A stretch of 29,113 bases of DNA from Methanothrix sp. Its GTDB lineage: Archaea > Halobacteriota > Methanosarcinia > Methanotrichales > Methanotrichaceae. Of the stretch, positions 8,544 to 15,602 are shown piece after piece (positions within the stretch are counted from its first letter, which is position 1; each line of letters opens with the position of its first letter). Made by a program: the position numbers and the translations under genes. The stretch is from the NCBI GenBank assembly GCA_028688535.1, contig JAQTXY010000001.1, positions 1 to 29,113 of the forward strand, read 5' to 3'. Under the pieces are notes generated by a model. The model saw nothing but the letters and a program-made list of their open reading frames with translations. It ran no database searches and was not told the origin of the DNA.

Positions 8544-9048
8544 GATAGCAGTTACCGGATCGCCCGGCATTGGCAAATCCACATTGGTCGGGAAAGTGGC
8601 AGCTAGCGCAGGCATGCGGGTGGGAGGAGTGCTGGCACGAGATAAGCGTTACAAGGATCGGCGCATAGGCTTTGAGCTGCTCGATCTTGCCTCGGGCGCG
8701 GTGGGCATGCTGGCCGATGAGACGGGTAGCGGACCGCAACTCGGCAAATACCGCGTCCACCCGGAAGACCTGGATGGCTTCGGCGCAAGGGCCATAGAAA
8801 ACGCCCTGAAGTGCGAGCTGATCGTGGTGGACGAAGTGGGTCCAATGGAGCTTACCAGTCACAGGTTTGTCTCAGCCGTGGAGATGGCCATAGCCTCATC
8901 CTTGCCCATGCTTGTTGTGCTGCACGAGTGGTCCAATCACCGCCTGGCCAAGAAAATTCGCAGCACATTTAAGGTGATAACCGTAACACGGGAGAATCGA
9001 GAGTCTCTCGTCCCTGAGATTGCCCTCGCTCTGTCTGGCAAGAGGTAG
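8533..9048 (+). CDS. THEP1-family nucleoside-triphosphatase
   Basis: 171-residue P-loop NTPase. Walker A GSPGIGKST is at residues 9-17, and Walker B LIVVDEVGPMEL at 96-107 includes the DE pair and the GPMEL extension characteristic of THEP1 (the Aquifex and archaeal NTPase, eukaryotic NTPCR). These enzymes hydrolyse NTPs in vitro; the cellular role is unclear. The length is typical. The ATG overlaps the end of the TOPRIM frame by 11 bp, indicating translational coupling. The operon DUF167-TOPRIM-THEP1 hints at a nucleic acid or nucleotide theme, but nothing more specific can be said. Confidence 0.92.
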   Translation: MVSRIAVTGSPGIGKSTLVGKVAASAGMRVGGVLARDKRYKDRRIGFELLDLASGAVGMLADETGSGPQLGKYRVHPEDLDGFGARAIENALKCELIVVDEVGPMELTSHRFVSAVEMAIASSLPMLVVLHEWSNHRLAKKIRSTFKVITVTRENRESLVPEIALALSGKR

Positions 9049-9060
9049 GTACGTCGTCAA

Positions 9061-9783
9061 TCAGAGCCCCAATTCCCCAGCTCGCATAAAAGCTTCTTCT
9101 GCTTCATCATGGCGATGCAGTTGTTGGTAGGCTACCCCCAGATTCTTCCAGGCAGTTGCATATTCCGGCTCGATCTGTATGGCCTTTAAAAAGCAGCTTA
9201 TCGCTTCTTCGTGCCTGGCCAAAACTCCTAAAGCCACACCTTTGTTGTTCCAGGCATAGATGTCGAAAGGATCGATCAGCAGAGCCTCATCATAGCTATC
9301 TATCGCCTCATCATGTCGGTTGAGATTGTCCAGAGCCGCGCCCCGATTATTCCAGGCCCTTCTGCCGTCCGCCCCGAGCGGATTGCACTCAATGGCTCGG
9401 GCATAGCTTTCCACCGCTTTCTCATATTTCCCCAATCGGTGCAGGGCAAAGCCTCTTACTATCCAGGTGCGGGCATTTTTTGCATCAAGGGCCAGGGACT
9501 TTCCACAGGACGCTACCGCCTCAGCATTTCTATCCAACTGGCTGCAGACCCAGGCATAAGACCTCCATGCATCGGCATTCTCAGGTTCGAGCTGCAGAGC
9601 CTTCTCCAGGGCTGCTGCCGCCTCATCGTATCTGCCCAGCTTGCGCAGGGCCACTGCTTTTTGAAAGTACAAGGCGAAGCTACATGGGACGGCTCCATCC
9701 GCCTTCTCCCAAGCGGAGAGTGCCTCTTCGTAATTTCCCTGGGCATAGTATGCTTCAGCCTTTGTATTTGCATCTTCATTCAT
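9061..9783 (-). CDS. Tetratricopeptide-repeat protein
   Basis: 240 residues made almost entirely of about six TPR units of 34 residues, seen as recurring patterns such as AWxxxGxAxxxLGRYDEAxxxYxxAIxxxP (for example EKAVESYARAIECNP and DEAIDSYDEALLIDP). There is no signal peptide or membrane segment, so it is probably cytoplasmic and mediates protein-protein contacts. Such proteins are abundant in methanogens and their partners cannot be read from sequence. It converges with the THEP1 gene, separated by 12 bp, and is divergent from the DUF2551-like gene. Confidence 0.88.
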   Translation of the reverse strand: MNEDANTKAEAYYAQGNYEEALSAWEKADGAVPCSFALYFQKAVALRKLGRYDEAAAALEKALQLEPENADAWRSYAWVCSQLDRNAEAVASCGKSLALDAKNARTWIVRGFALHRLGKYEKAVESYARAIECNPLGADGRRAWNNRGAALDNLNRHDEAIDSYDEALLIDPFDIYAWNNKGVALGVLARHEEAISCFLKAIQIEPEYATAWKNLGVAYQQLHRHDEAEEAFMRAGELGL

Positions 9784-9900
9784 ATTATTCCAGACCGCAA
9801 GTTCTTTATCATCTCAAATATTCGTCAGCCAGCTTAAGCTCATGGTGATGCAATTAAGGTTTCCGATGAATCGGAATTAAAGCGTTGGCTCATATAGTAA

Positions 9901-9930
9901 AGTATATATTATACGTATTACTAAAGTAAT
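9901..9930 (+). promoter_or_regulatory. TATA box plus palindrome upstream of DUF2551-like gene
   Basis: AGTATATATTATAC (9901-9914) is a good archaeal TATA-box candidate. The inverted repeat ATTACT-AA-AGTAAT (9917-9930) starts directly after it and covers the expected transcription start, about 37 bp before the ATG at 9967. A protein bound there would block the promoter, so repression, perhaps by one of the two downstream winged-helix products, is plausible. Confidence 0.5.
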
Positions 9931-9966
9931 GTCGAATGTATGGGGGATAAGTCTTGGAGGGGTACA

Positions 9967-10272
9967 ATGAAACCGCAGAGGTCCGAGATATTGGGCCGAA
10001 TGATCCAGTTCCTCAATCTGGACACAGATGGCCTGAGGCGTGTTGTTCTTGAGTCGATAGTTGAAGCTCAGGAGTTTACGGTAGCCTCTATTCATGAAAG
10101 CGTATGCAAGAGGATTGATGTTTCCAAGAAGGTGATAGCCTCTATGATCGGCTACATTTGTTCACGTCTGGGAATATTGCATGTCAATAAAAAGTCATAT
10201 CGTGCGCCCATGAGCTATGTTTTGAGGGATGAATATGCAGATATAGCCAGAGCAGCACTGGCCAACTTATGA
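9967..10272 (+). CDS. DUF2551-like small predicted regulator
   Basis: 101 residues from ATG 9967, chosen because GGAGG lies 8 bp upstream; the frame also has an ATG at 9940 without such a site. The pattern (LRRVVLESIVE, then IHESVCKRIDVSKKVIASMIGYICSRLGIL, then a short basic beta-turn and a final helix) matches methanogen DUF2551 proteins as I recall them and looks like a helix-turn-helix or winged-helix fold. The function is not established; DNA binding is inferred. The next gene overlaps it by ATGA, indicating translational coupling. Confidence 0.78.
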   Translation: MKPQRSEILGRMIQFLNLDTDGLRRVVLESIVEAQEFTVASIHESVCKRIDVSKKVIASMIGYICSRLGILHVNKKSYRAPMSYVLRDEYADIARAALANL

Positions 10273-10670
10273 CCAACGTAAAGACGGCACCCCGGACCGC
10301 CACAACGCTCAAGGTCCGCTCTAAATCTGAATATGCCATTAGCCGTTCTCGTGATCCGTATCATGAGCTAATGCTTCGCCTTTTTCAGGAGGAAACCACA
10401 GCGCTGCGAGGGCGGAAATTCCTGCAAATGGTGGAGGATCGCCAGGAGAGTGGCGATCCATTAAAGACTGAAGAGTGGGAGCGGCTTCTGATCGATCTCG
10501 ATGTTAGTCGATCTGCTTTCTATGCCATGAGGAACAAGCTACTTGGGGCGGGCCTGATAACAAACAAGGGTGGAGAGTATCGGCTCTCCGGTATGTTCAG
10601 CCGCGATCTTATGGACATGGCTCGTTGGTGGTGGACGGCGGTTCTTGGCAATAACCTGGAAAACCTATAG
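10269..10670 (+). CDS. Winged-helix-like protein of unknown function
   Basis: 133 residues. The N-terminal 30 residues are basic and Thr/Ser-rich and probably unstructured. The centre (about 65-115) reads LKTEEWERLLIDLDVSRSAFYAMRNKLLGAGLITNKGGEYRLS, which is helix, turn, recognition-like helix and beta-wing, a typical winged-helix outline. The C-terminus holds an aromatic MARWWWTAVLG segment. I do not recognise the family. It starts within the stop codon of the DUF2551-like gene (ATGA overlap) and its 3' end overlaps the convergent TFE gene by 6 bp. The pair probably forms a regulatory operon. Confidence 0.75.
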   Translation: MTNVKTAPRTATTLKVRSKSEYAISRSRDPYHELMLRLFQEETTALRGRKFLQMVEDRQESGDPLKTEEWERLLIDLDVSRSAFYAMRNKLLGAGLITNKGGEYRLSGMFSRDLMDMARWWWTAVLGNNLENL

Positions 10671-11234
10671 GCAGGCTTTTAATTCAATCATCTGTTTTTC
10701 GATGGTCTCCACTACTTTGGCATTCTCCATAAACTCCAGGTTCCCCTGACAGAAGGGACAGATGAAATTAGCCTCGCTCGCTTCATCGAAGATGAACCGG
10801 GCGCAGCCTTCTGTGCAGGCATAAAATATGTTTTCCCTCTCATAGACCAGCCTTTCGTCTAATTTGCGTAGCAGCCTTTTAGCTTCTGATTCCAGCGCTT
10901 TTTCGAAATTCTCAGGACATAATTGCCACAAATAGGTGAGCCAGCCGGAATCTGGATCGCGCTTGCGTCGATATATGGCCAGCCTGTGTTCGTAAAGCAG
11001 GTAAAGGGTGCGTCTAACGGTATTCAGGCTGATGCCGGTAAGTTCTGCCAGCTTCTCGTCAGTGATCTCTTCGCCTGGTATGCATTCTACAATTCTTAAG
11101 CCGTCTTCCCCTACAAGCTTGTTTAGGTATGCTCGATGAATAGACTCTTCTATGACCGTCAATGAATCACTACCTGGATATAAGCTAGTTATACCCCATT
11201 TGCTTGCTGCTTCATCCGGAGCAATTGTCACCAA
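10665..11234 (-). CDS. tfe: Transcription initiation factor E, alpha subunit (TFE)
   Basis: Archaeal homologue of TFIIE-alpha, which helps RNA polymerase open promoters and stabilises the pre-initiation complex. The 189 residues comprise an N-terminal winged helix (about 30-105; ITDEKLAELTGISLNTVRRTLYLLYEHRLAIYRRKRD) and a C-terminal zinc ribbon with cysteines at 140, 144, 159 and 162, the standard TFE layout. The first spacing is CxxxC rather than the common CxxC. The start is TTG at 11234 or GTG at 11231; neither has a strong ribosome site. The 3' end overlaps the convergent winged-helix gene by 6 bp. Confidence 0.93.
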   Translation of the reverse strand: MVTIAPDEAASKWGITSLYPGSDSLTVIEESIHRAYLNKLVGEDGLRIVECIPGEEITDEKLAELTGISLNTVRRTLYLLYEHRLAIYRRKRDPDSGWLTYLWQLCPENFEKALESEAKRLLRKLDERLVYERENIFYACTEGCARFIFDEASEANFICPFCQGNLEFMENAKVVETIEKQMIELKACL

Positions 11235-11484
11235 ATGCCCCGAGTTTGCTTTAGATTAATATTTAGGTCTTTCTTCTATATATCCTCATCGTGACGATTT
11301 TTTTTGGTAATTGAAAGCGGCTATGCGCCAGTTTCTCACTGCAAACTTAATATTATTTTATCTAAACTGTTTGAAAGGTGCGGTTTATAAAAATGGCTAG
11401 CGATATTACCAACAGGTTTTAGAAATATGTATAAATAAAAAATATTATTTTAAAAATTTCAGGTTAGGTCCACCTTTTAAGGCC
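11235..11484. other. AT-rich intergenic region between TFE and an ArsR/TrmB-like regulator
   Basis: 250 bp without a convincing ORF. It must hold the tfe promoter (TATA-like ATATATCC near 11276-11283 is a weak candidate) and the 3' end of the regulator gene; a long A/T stretch at 11427-11460 (minus-strand T-runs) could end transcription of that gene. No structured RNA was recognised. Confidence 0.4.
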
Positions 11485-11874
11485 TTAGCTAGATCCTGCC
11501 TCCCCCAAGAGTGCCTTGAGTCTTTGTATGGATTGCAGGGCCTGGTTGGCCTCGTTGAGCTTTTCCTGCTCATAGTGCTGAAGAATATCTTCAATTGGTG
11601 CCTTGAGGCGATAGACCTTCATAGGCCGGCCGGTGCCATCGCTCTTGCTCATCTTCTCCTCGACCCAGTTGTTCTTCCTAAGAGTGCGAAGAGCGATGCT
11701 CACCTCAGGCTGACGGAGATCTGAGCCTCTCTCAATCTCGCGGGAGGTGGCCTCTGTGCCGCTGGCCAGGTAGGCGATCATATTGGAGACTTTCCTTGGC
11801 ACTCCCAGGCTTTTCAGAGTCTCTACAACTTCAATATCTTTTTCGTCAAATCTCATTACGAACGATTCCTTCAT
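11485..11874 (-). CDS. ArsR/TrmB-like winged-helix transcriptional regulator
   Basis: 129-residue predicted DNA-binding protein. Helices at about 15-45 precede a winged helix: SREIERGSDLRQPEVSIALRTLRKNNWVEEK (44-74) is the helix-turn-helix, and TGRPMKVYRLK (81-91) the wing. A C-terminal helix (95-125) probably dimerises. This resembles the methanogen group of predicted regulators often placed in COG3355. GGGAGAAG lies upstream of the ATG. A perfect inverted repeat overlapping its TATA box (11929-11945) suggests autoregulation. The effector is unknown; there are no obvious metal-binding cysteines, so metal sensing is unlikely. Confidence 0.87.
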   Translation of the reverse strand: MKESFVMRFDEKDIEVVETLKSLGVPRKVSNMIAYLASGTEATSREIERGSDLRQPEVSIALRTLRKNNWVEEKMSKSDGTGRPMKVYRLKAPIEDILQHYEQEKLNEANQALQSIQRLKALLGEAGSS

Positions 11875-11928
11875 TGTTATCTTCTCCCTTATTTTTACTC
11901 CCTTGCAATAAATGAAGTACGTTATGAT

Positions 11929-11945
11929 ATAAATAGTTTATTTAT
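11929..11945 (-). promoter_or_regulatory. Palindromic operator/TATA candidate of the ArsR/TrmB-like gene
   Basis: ATAAATA-GTT-TATTTAT is a perfect 7-bp inverted repeat with a 3-bp spacer, 55 bp upstream of the regulator's ATG. Read on the minus strand it runs directly into TATTTATATCAT, a TATA-like element. Overlap of dyad and TATA box suits a repressor that competes with TBP. Confidence 0.5.
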
Positions 11946-12019
11946 GTAAAAAAAATTTTTACTATTATTATTACATTCAGCAAACGTATCAAAAATAAAT
12001 AACTTTGTAAAAATTTGAA

Positions 12020-13390
12020 TTATCTTCTTTTTATCTTATCAATATATTTCATTTTTTTCTCCACAGCATTTCTAGCCGCCCGGTCGACTTTTGCCGTCAT
12101 CTCGGCCACATCTCTTTTCGCGTCCTGGCCTATTGCCTTTTTTATAGGCGTGTAAGCTGCTTCCCTAAATCGCGGGGAAAAGTCAGAGACCTTGCCGTCC
12201 ATATGGAGCAATGCGCCCTCTCCCTCCTCGACCCTGCCGATCTCATCCACCGCCACACCGGCTCTGCCAATGGTTTTGGCGATCTCTTTTGCCTCTTCTT
12301 CGGGAGCTATTATAAGCAGGGCATCGATGGAGACGCCAAGATAGTCGATCTGCAAGTCGTCAAGCATCTCCAGGACCCGCGCATTTACCAGGCGGCGCAT
12401 CCTCTCCTCTTCGAAATGCAGCTTTACTCCTGCCGTGTAGGAGATTTCTTTGGCATCGCCGCGAATGCCGCCATTGGTCACATCGGTCATGGCGTGAATG
12501 GTGAGATCTTCCTTAAGCAGAGCCTCGCAGGCCTCCAGGAATTTGATATTCAGCGTCTCCTCCACCACTTCATGCCGATCGTAATAGAGCGCAGCCGAGC
12601 AGACCGTACCGCCTCCGGCGCCCTCGCTCATCATGATCACGTCTCCCGGACGGGCGCTCTTTCTGGCGGTGAGCTTATCGGATACTCCAACCGCGCCCAC
12701 ACAACCTGTCAGCCGATCGCCGATGACCATATCTCCGCCGATGCGCAGAGTACTGCCGGTGATGAGGGGAACGCCGATCAGCTCAGAGACGGTGGCAATG
12801 CCGGCGATATGGTCGAAGAGCTTGGATACGTCCCCATCATCGGCCAGATGAATATCGGAGAGAAGAGCCACTGGCCGCGCTCCCATGACATAGACATCGC
12901 GAAGCGCGGCGCGAGTTACATGAAAGCCCGCCAGGAATGGATAGTCGCTGAGGCGGGAGTGCATGCCGTCTACCGTTACGGTGATGAACTCGCCTCCGGC
13001 TCTGACCACCCCTGAGTCGTCCAGCTGGCGGGAGTCCACCTCGGCATTAGTGCGGCCAATGACCTCGGCGATCTTGGTATGCGTATAAAAATCGCCAGAT
13101 CCGCGCGATCCGACCCCATAGTCGCCCATGGTGACGCCCACACTCTCCAGCCGGAAGACATCGCCCCGGGGATGCAGCGTCGCTTTCGCTTCCTCCAAGA
13201 CAGCATCCGCCAGGATGAGGGCTTTATCCTCAGGTATTCTCTTAACCTCTCTGATCAGTGATATGAGTTTGGACTTAATCTCCGGGTCCTCACGCATCAG
13301 GCCCCTCTTGGCCATTCCTTCCAGGTCCATGAGGCGGAGTTGTCGCTCACCGGTAGTAAAGTATTCGGCAAGGCATTCGTTTTCTGGCAA
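12020..13390 (-). CDS. AIR synthase-related protein (PurM/HypE/SelD superfamily)
   Basis: 456 residues with the two-domain PurM-like ATP-binding fold: a glycine-rich GDYGVGSRGSGDF segment near 90, FITVTVDGMHS (135-145), VMGARPVALLSDIHLADDGD near 172-191, GSTLRIGGDMVIGDRLTG near 212-229, and MTDVTNGGIRGDAKEI near 302-317. Members make phosphorylated or dehydrated intermediates (AIR synthase, HypE, selenophosphate synthetase). This looks like the methanogen-associated COG2144-type subgroup, with no proven reaction. It is long for the superfamily because of a roughly 60-residue charged C-terminal tail (IKKAIGQDAKRDVAEMTAKV...). TTG at 13390 is the outermost start; ATG at 13330 (MDLEGMAKRG) is at least as likely. 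Confidence 0.82.
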   Translation of the reverse strand: MPENECLAEYFTTGERQLRLMDLEGMAKRGLMREDPEIKSKLISLIREVKRIPEDKALILADAVLEEAKATLHPRGDVFRLESVGVTMGDYGVGSRGSGDFYTHTKIAEVIGRTNAEVDSRQLDDSGVVRAGGEFITVTVDGMHSRLSDYPFLAGFHVTRAALRDVYVMGARPVALLSDIHLADDGDVSKLFDHIAGIATVSELIGVPLITGSTLRIGGDMVIGDRLTGCVGAVGVSDKLTARKSARPGDVIMMSEGAGGGTVCSAALYYDRHEVVEETLNIKFLEACEALLKEDLTIHAMTDVTNGGIRGDAKEISYTAGVKLHFEEERMRRLVNARVLEMLDDLQIDYLGVSIDALLIIAPEEEAKEIAKTIGRAGVAVDEIGRVEEGEGALLHMDGKVSDFSPRFREAAYTPIKKAIGQDAKRDVAEMTAKVDRAARNAVEKKMKYIDKIKRR

Positions 13391-13438
13391 TTGCAGGATA
13401 GAGTGCTGATTTTAATCTAATTTTAGTGCCGACCATCA

Positions 13439-13835
13439 ATGAGGCCTAACGCTCTCATATATCGTTTCAAAAATTATCGCAAGGAGCAACTATTCGAAAT
13501 TACGAATAGTTCGAATCAGGGTGCAGTCGCACCGGGTATGGTGATCATATTCAACCAGAAAGGGGATGGCAAATCCCGCATTCTAGTTTGGATGAAGGAC
13601 GGCACTATCTGGCTGAACCAGAGGCTGCTGGCGTAGATATTATGTCTTTGTGCGCACAATCAGCGAGCATATCGCCAACATCTACAACAGCCATGAGCAT
13701 AGCGCAGAGGCAACCATCTGGAAATTCCGGCTAGTTCAAACCGAAGGCAGCCGCAAGATAGAGCGATTGATAGACTTCTACAAACTGGGTATGATTCTGG
13801 CCATGGGCTACCGAGCGCCTGCGGGAGTTGCCTAA
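13439..13835 (+). pseudogene. Remnant of a RhuM-family (virulence protein RhuM-like) gene
   Basis: Two adjacent frames encode consecutive parts of a RhuM-type N-terminal domain. The first (13439-13636) gives GMVIIFNQKGDGKSRILVW followed by WLNQRLLA, like the family's IxxYQTxDGKTRIEVRxxDETVWLTQxQMAELF. It ends at an in-frame TAG exactly where AELF would follow. The second (13650-13835) gives TISEHIANIYNSHE, then FYKLGMILAMGYR, matching TISEHIKNIFEEGE and YNLDMILSVGYRV. A frameshift lies between them, and the gene stops well short of the usual ~330 residues, 34 bp before the end of mutL. RhuM genes travel with genomic islands and their function is uncertain. This copy is dead. Confidence 0.72.
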
Positions 13836-13868
13836 GTTCCAGAGGATCGCAAATGAGCCCCAGGCGCT

Positions 13869-15602
13869 TCATCTCCTGCCAAACAGCCTCTCCAACTGGT
13901 TTTCGCCCATCGTCACCATCACCGGCCTGCCGTGCGGACAGGTGAGGGGATTGTTGCAGCGGTGTAGATCCTCGATGAGCTGTTTCATCTCGACAAAGCT
14001 CAGTTCCTTTCCTGATTTTATGGACCCCCGGCAGGCCAGGAGCTTTAGGATCTCATCTTTATTGGTAGAAGCTGGGTTTGCCTTTCCCTGAGAGAAAAGG
14101 TCTCGGAGGATGTCGTGCACCGCTTCGCTGCTTTCCAGGCGGCGGCCCAAGGCGGGGACGGCCCGGATGGTGTAGGTGTTTCCCCCAAAGGGTGAGACAT
14201 CAAAGCCGATATCTTGCAGCGTCTCCTGCCAGGAGTTCATCATGATCATCTCGCTGGGAGACAACTCTAAGGAGATGGGCTCTGCCAGCTCCTGGCGGAT
14301 CTTTTTGTTCCTGTAGCGCTCTTGCAGCATCTCGAAACGGATACGCTCCGCTGCTGCATGCTGATCGATGAGAACCAGCCCCTCAGCGCCCTCGGCTACG
14401 ATGTAGAGCTTTTTAATCTGGCCGAGGATGCGCAGACCGGGCCCCGGCTCTGGTTGTGGTGGTCTCGTCTCCTCATCCACTGGGTCGAGGGGAAGGGTAC
14501 TCTGATCATAACTCTGGGCGATGGTGGATTGGCGCAGCGGCGCGCTGGCTTCTCCCTCGCTTGTCATTCCATCCGATACCCCTTCCGACGTCCCTCTCGG
14601 TGCGGACCGGGCATGCTCCTCCAGCGCCCGTGCTGCTGCCTGGGTGAGCGCGCAGGCGATCTCCTCCTCATGCAGAAGGCGGATCTCTCTCTTGGCAGGG
14701 TGGACATTCACGTCTACCAGCTCTGGCCTTATCTGCAGGGAGATGACAGCCACCGGGCTCTTTCCCAGGGGAATGAGATTTCGGTAAGCTTCCCGTACCG
14801 CCGCGGAGAGGGCCCGGGAGGAGACAGCCCTTTCGTTGACGAAGATGAATATCCTGTCCGGGCTGCTTCGCACCGCCAGGGGATCTCCGATGACGCCAGA
14901 GAGGCTCCAGCCCTGCCCCGGCTCTTCCAGCCTGGCCATGCCCTTCAGAGTTTTCAGGCCGAAGAGGCGAAAGAGCACATCGTCCCAGCTTGACGATTTC
15001 ACCGACTTGAAGATGGTGCGTTTGCCTGAGAATAGCTCGAAAGAGATGCCATAGTGGATGATGGCCAGCTCAGTGACCATATCGGTGATGTAGACGCTCT
15101 CAGCTTCCACCCCTTTGAGATGCTTTTTTCTGGCGGGAACATTGTAGAAGAGATCCCAGACGGTGATGGTGGTGCCTACCGGAGTGCCGATCTCTTTGAC
15201 CTCGGCAATCTTGCCGCCCTCCATGCGAAGATATGTGCCGGATAGCGACCCTCTCGTCTTAGTCTTTACCTCGACGCTCCGAGAGACGCTGGCAATGCTG
15301 GCCAGGGCCTCGCCCCGAAATCCCAGGGTGGCGATGCTCTCCAGGTCTTTGGCCTCGCTGATCTTGGATGTGGCATGCTTTTGAAAGGCCAGGGGCAGAT
15401 CCTGGGCATCTATGCCGCAGCCGTCATCGGTTATCTTGATGAAGCTCTTTCCGCCGTCGCCTAACTCGATCAGCACCCTGCCGGCTCCGGCATCGATGGA
15501 GTTTTCTACCAGCTCCTTGACCACGGAAGCTGGTCGCTCGATGACCTCTCCAGCTGCGATCTTGTTTATGGTGTCCTCATCGAGGAGGCGGATTTTATGC
15601 AT
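13869..15602 (-). CDS. mutL: DNA mismatch repair protein MutL with endonuclease motif
   Basis: 577 residues. The N-terminal GHKL ATPase has VVKELVENSIDAG (27-39), DDGCGI (59-64) and GFRGEAL (94-100). After a proline- and serine-rich linker (about 330-390), the C-terminal domain carries DQHAAAERIRFE (413-424), which fits the DQHA(X)2E(X)4E metal-binding endonuclease motif, plus ACRGSIKSG and the final CPHGRP. This is therefore the nicking type of MutL (unlike E. coli MutL), fitting a lineage without MutH. ATG at 15602 overlaps the mutS stop by 8 bp, so the pair is translationally coupled. Confidence 0.97.
   Translation of the reverse strand: MHKIRLLDEDTINKIAAGEVIERPASVVKELVENSIDAGAGRVLIELGDGGKSFIKITDDGCGIDAQDLPLAFQKHATSKISEAKDLESIATLGFRGEALASIASVSRSVEVKTKTRGSLSGTYLRMEGGKIAEVKEIGTPVGTTITVWDLFYNVPARKKHLKGVEAESVYITDMVTELAIIHYGISFELFSGKRTIFKSVKSSSWDDVLFRLFGLKTLKGMARLEEPGQGWSLSGVIGDPLAVRSSPDRIFIFVNERAVSSRALSAAVREAYRNLIPLGKSPVAVISLQIRPELVDVNVHPAKREIRLLHEEEIACALTQAAARALEEHARSAPRGTSEGVSDGMTSEGEASAPLRQSTIAQSYDQSTLPLDPVDEETRPPQPEPGPGLRILGQIKKLYIVAEGAEGLVLIDQHAAAERIRFEMLQERYRNKKIRQELAEPISLELSPSEMIMMNSWQETLQDIGFDVSPFGGNTYTIRAVPALGRRLESSEAVHDILRDLFSQGKANPASTNKDEILKLLACRGSIKSGKELSFVEMKQLIEDLHRCNNPLTCPHGRPVMVTMGENQLERLFGRR

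Noticed and set aside
12203..13015. 270-residue open frame on the plus strand
   Set aside because: Antisense to the PurM/HypE-like gene, whose motifs are clear; the open frame follows from codon bias on the other strand.
13505..13530. GTTCGAATC, resembling the T-loop of a tRNA
   Set aside because: No acceptor, D or anticodon stem can be built around it, and it lies inside the RhuM-like coding remnant.
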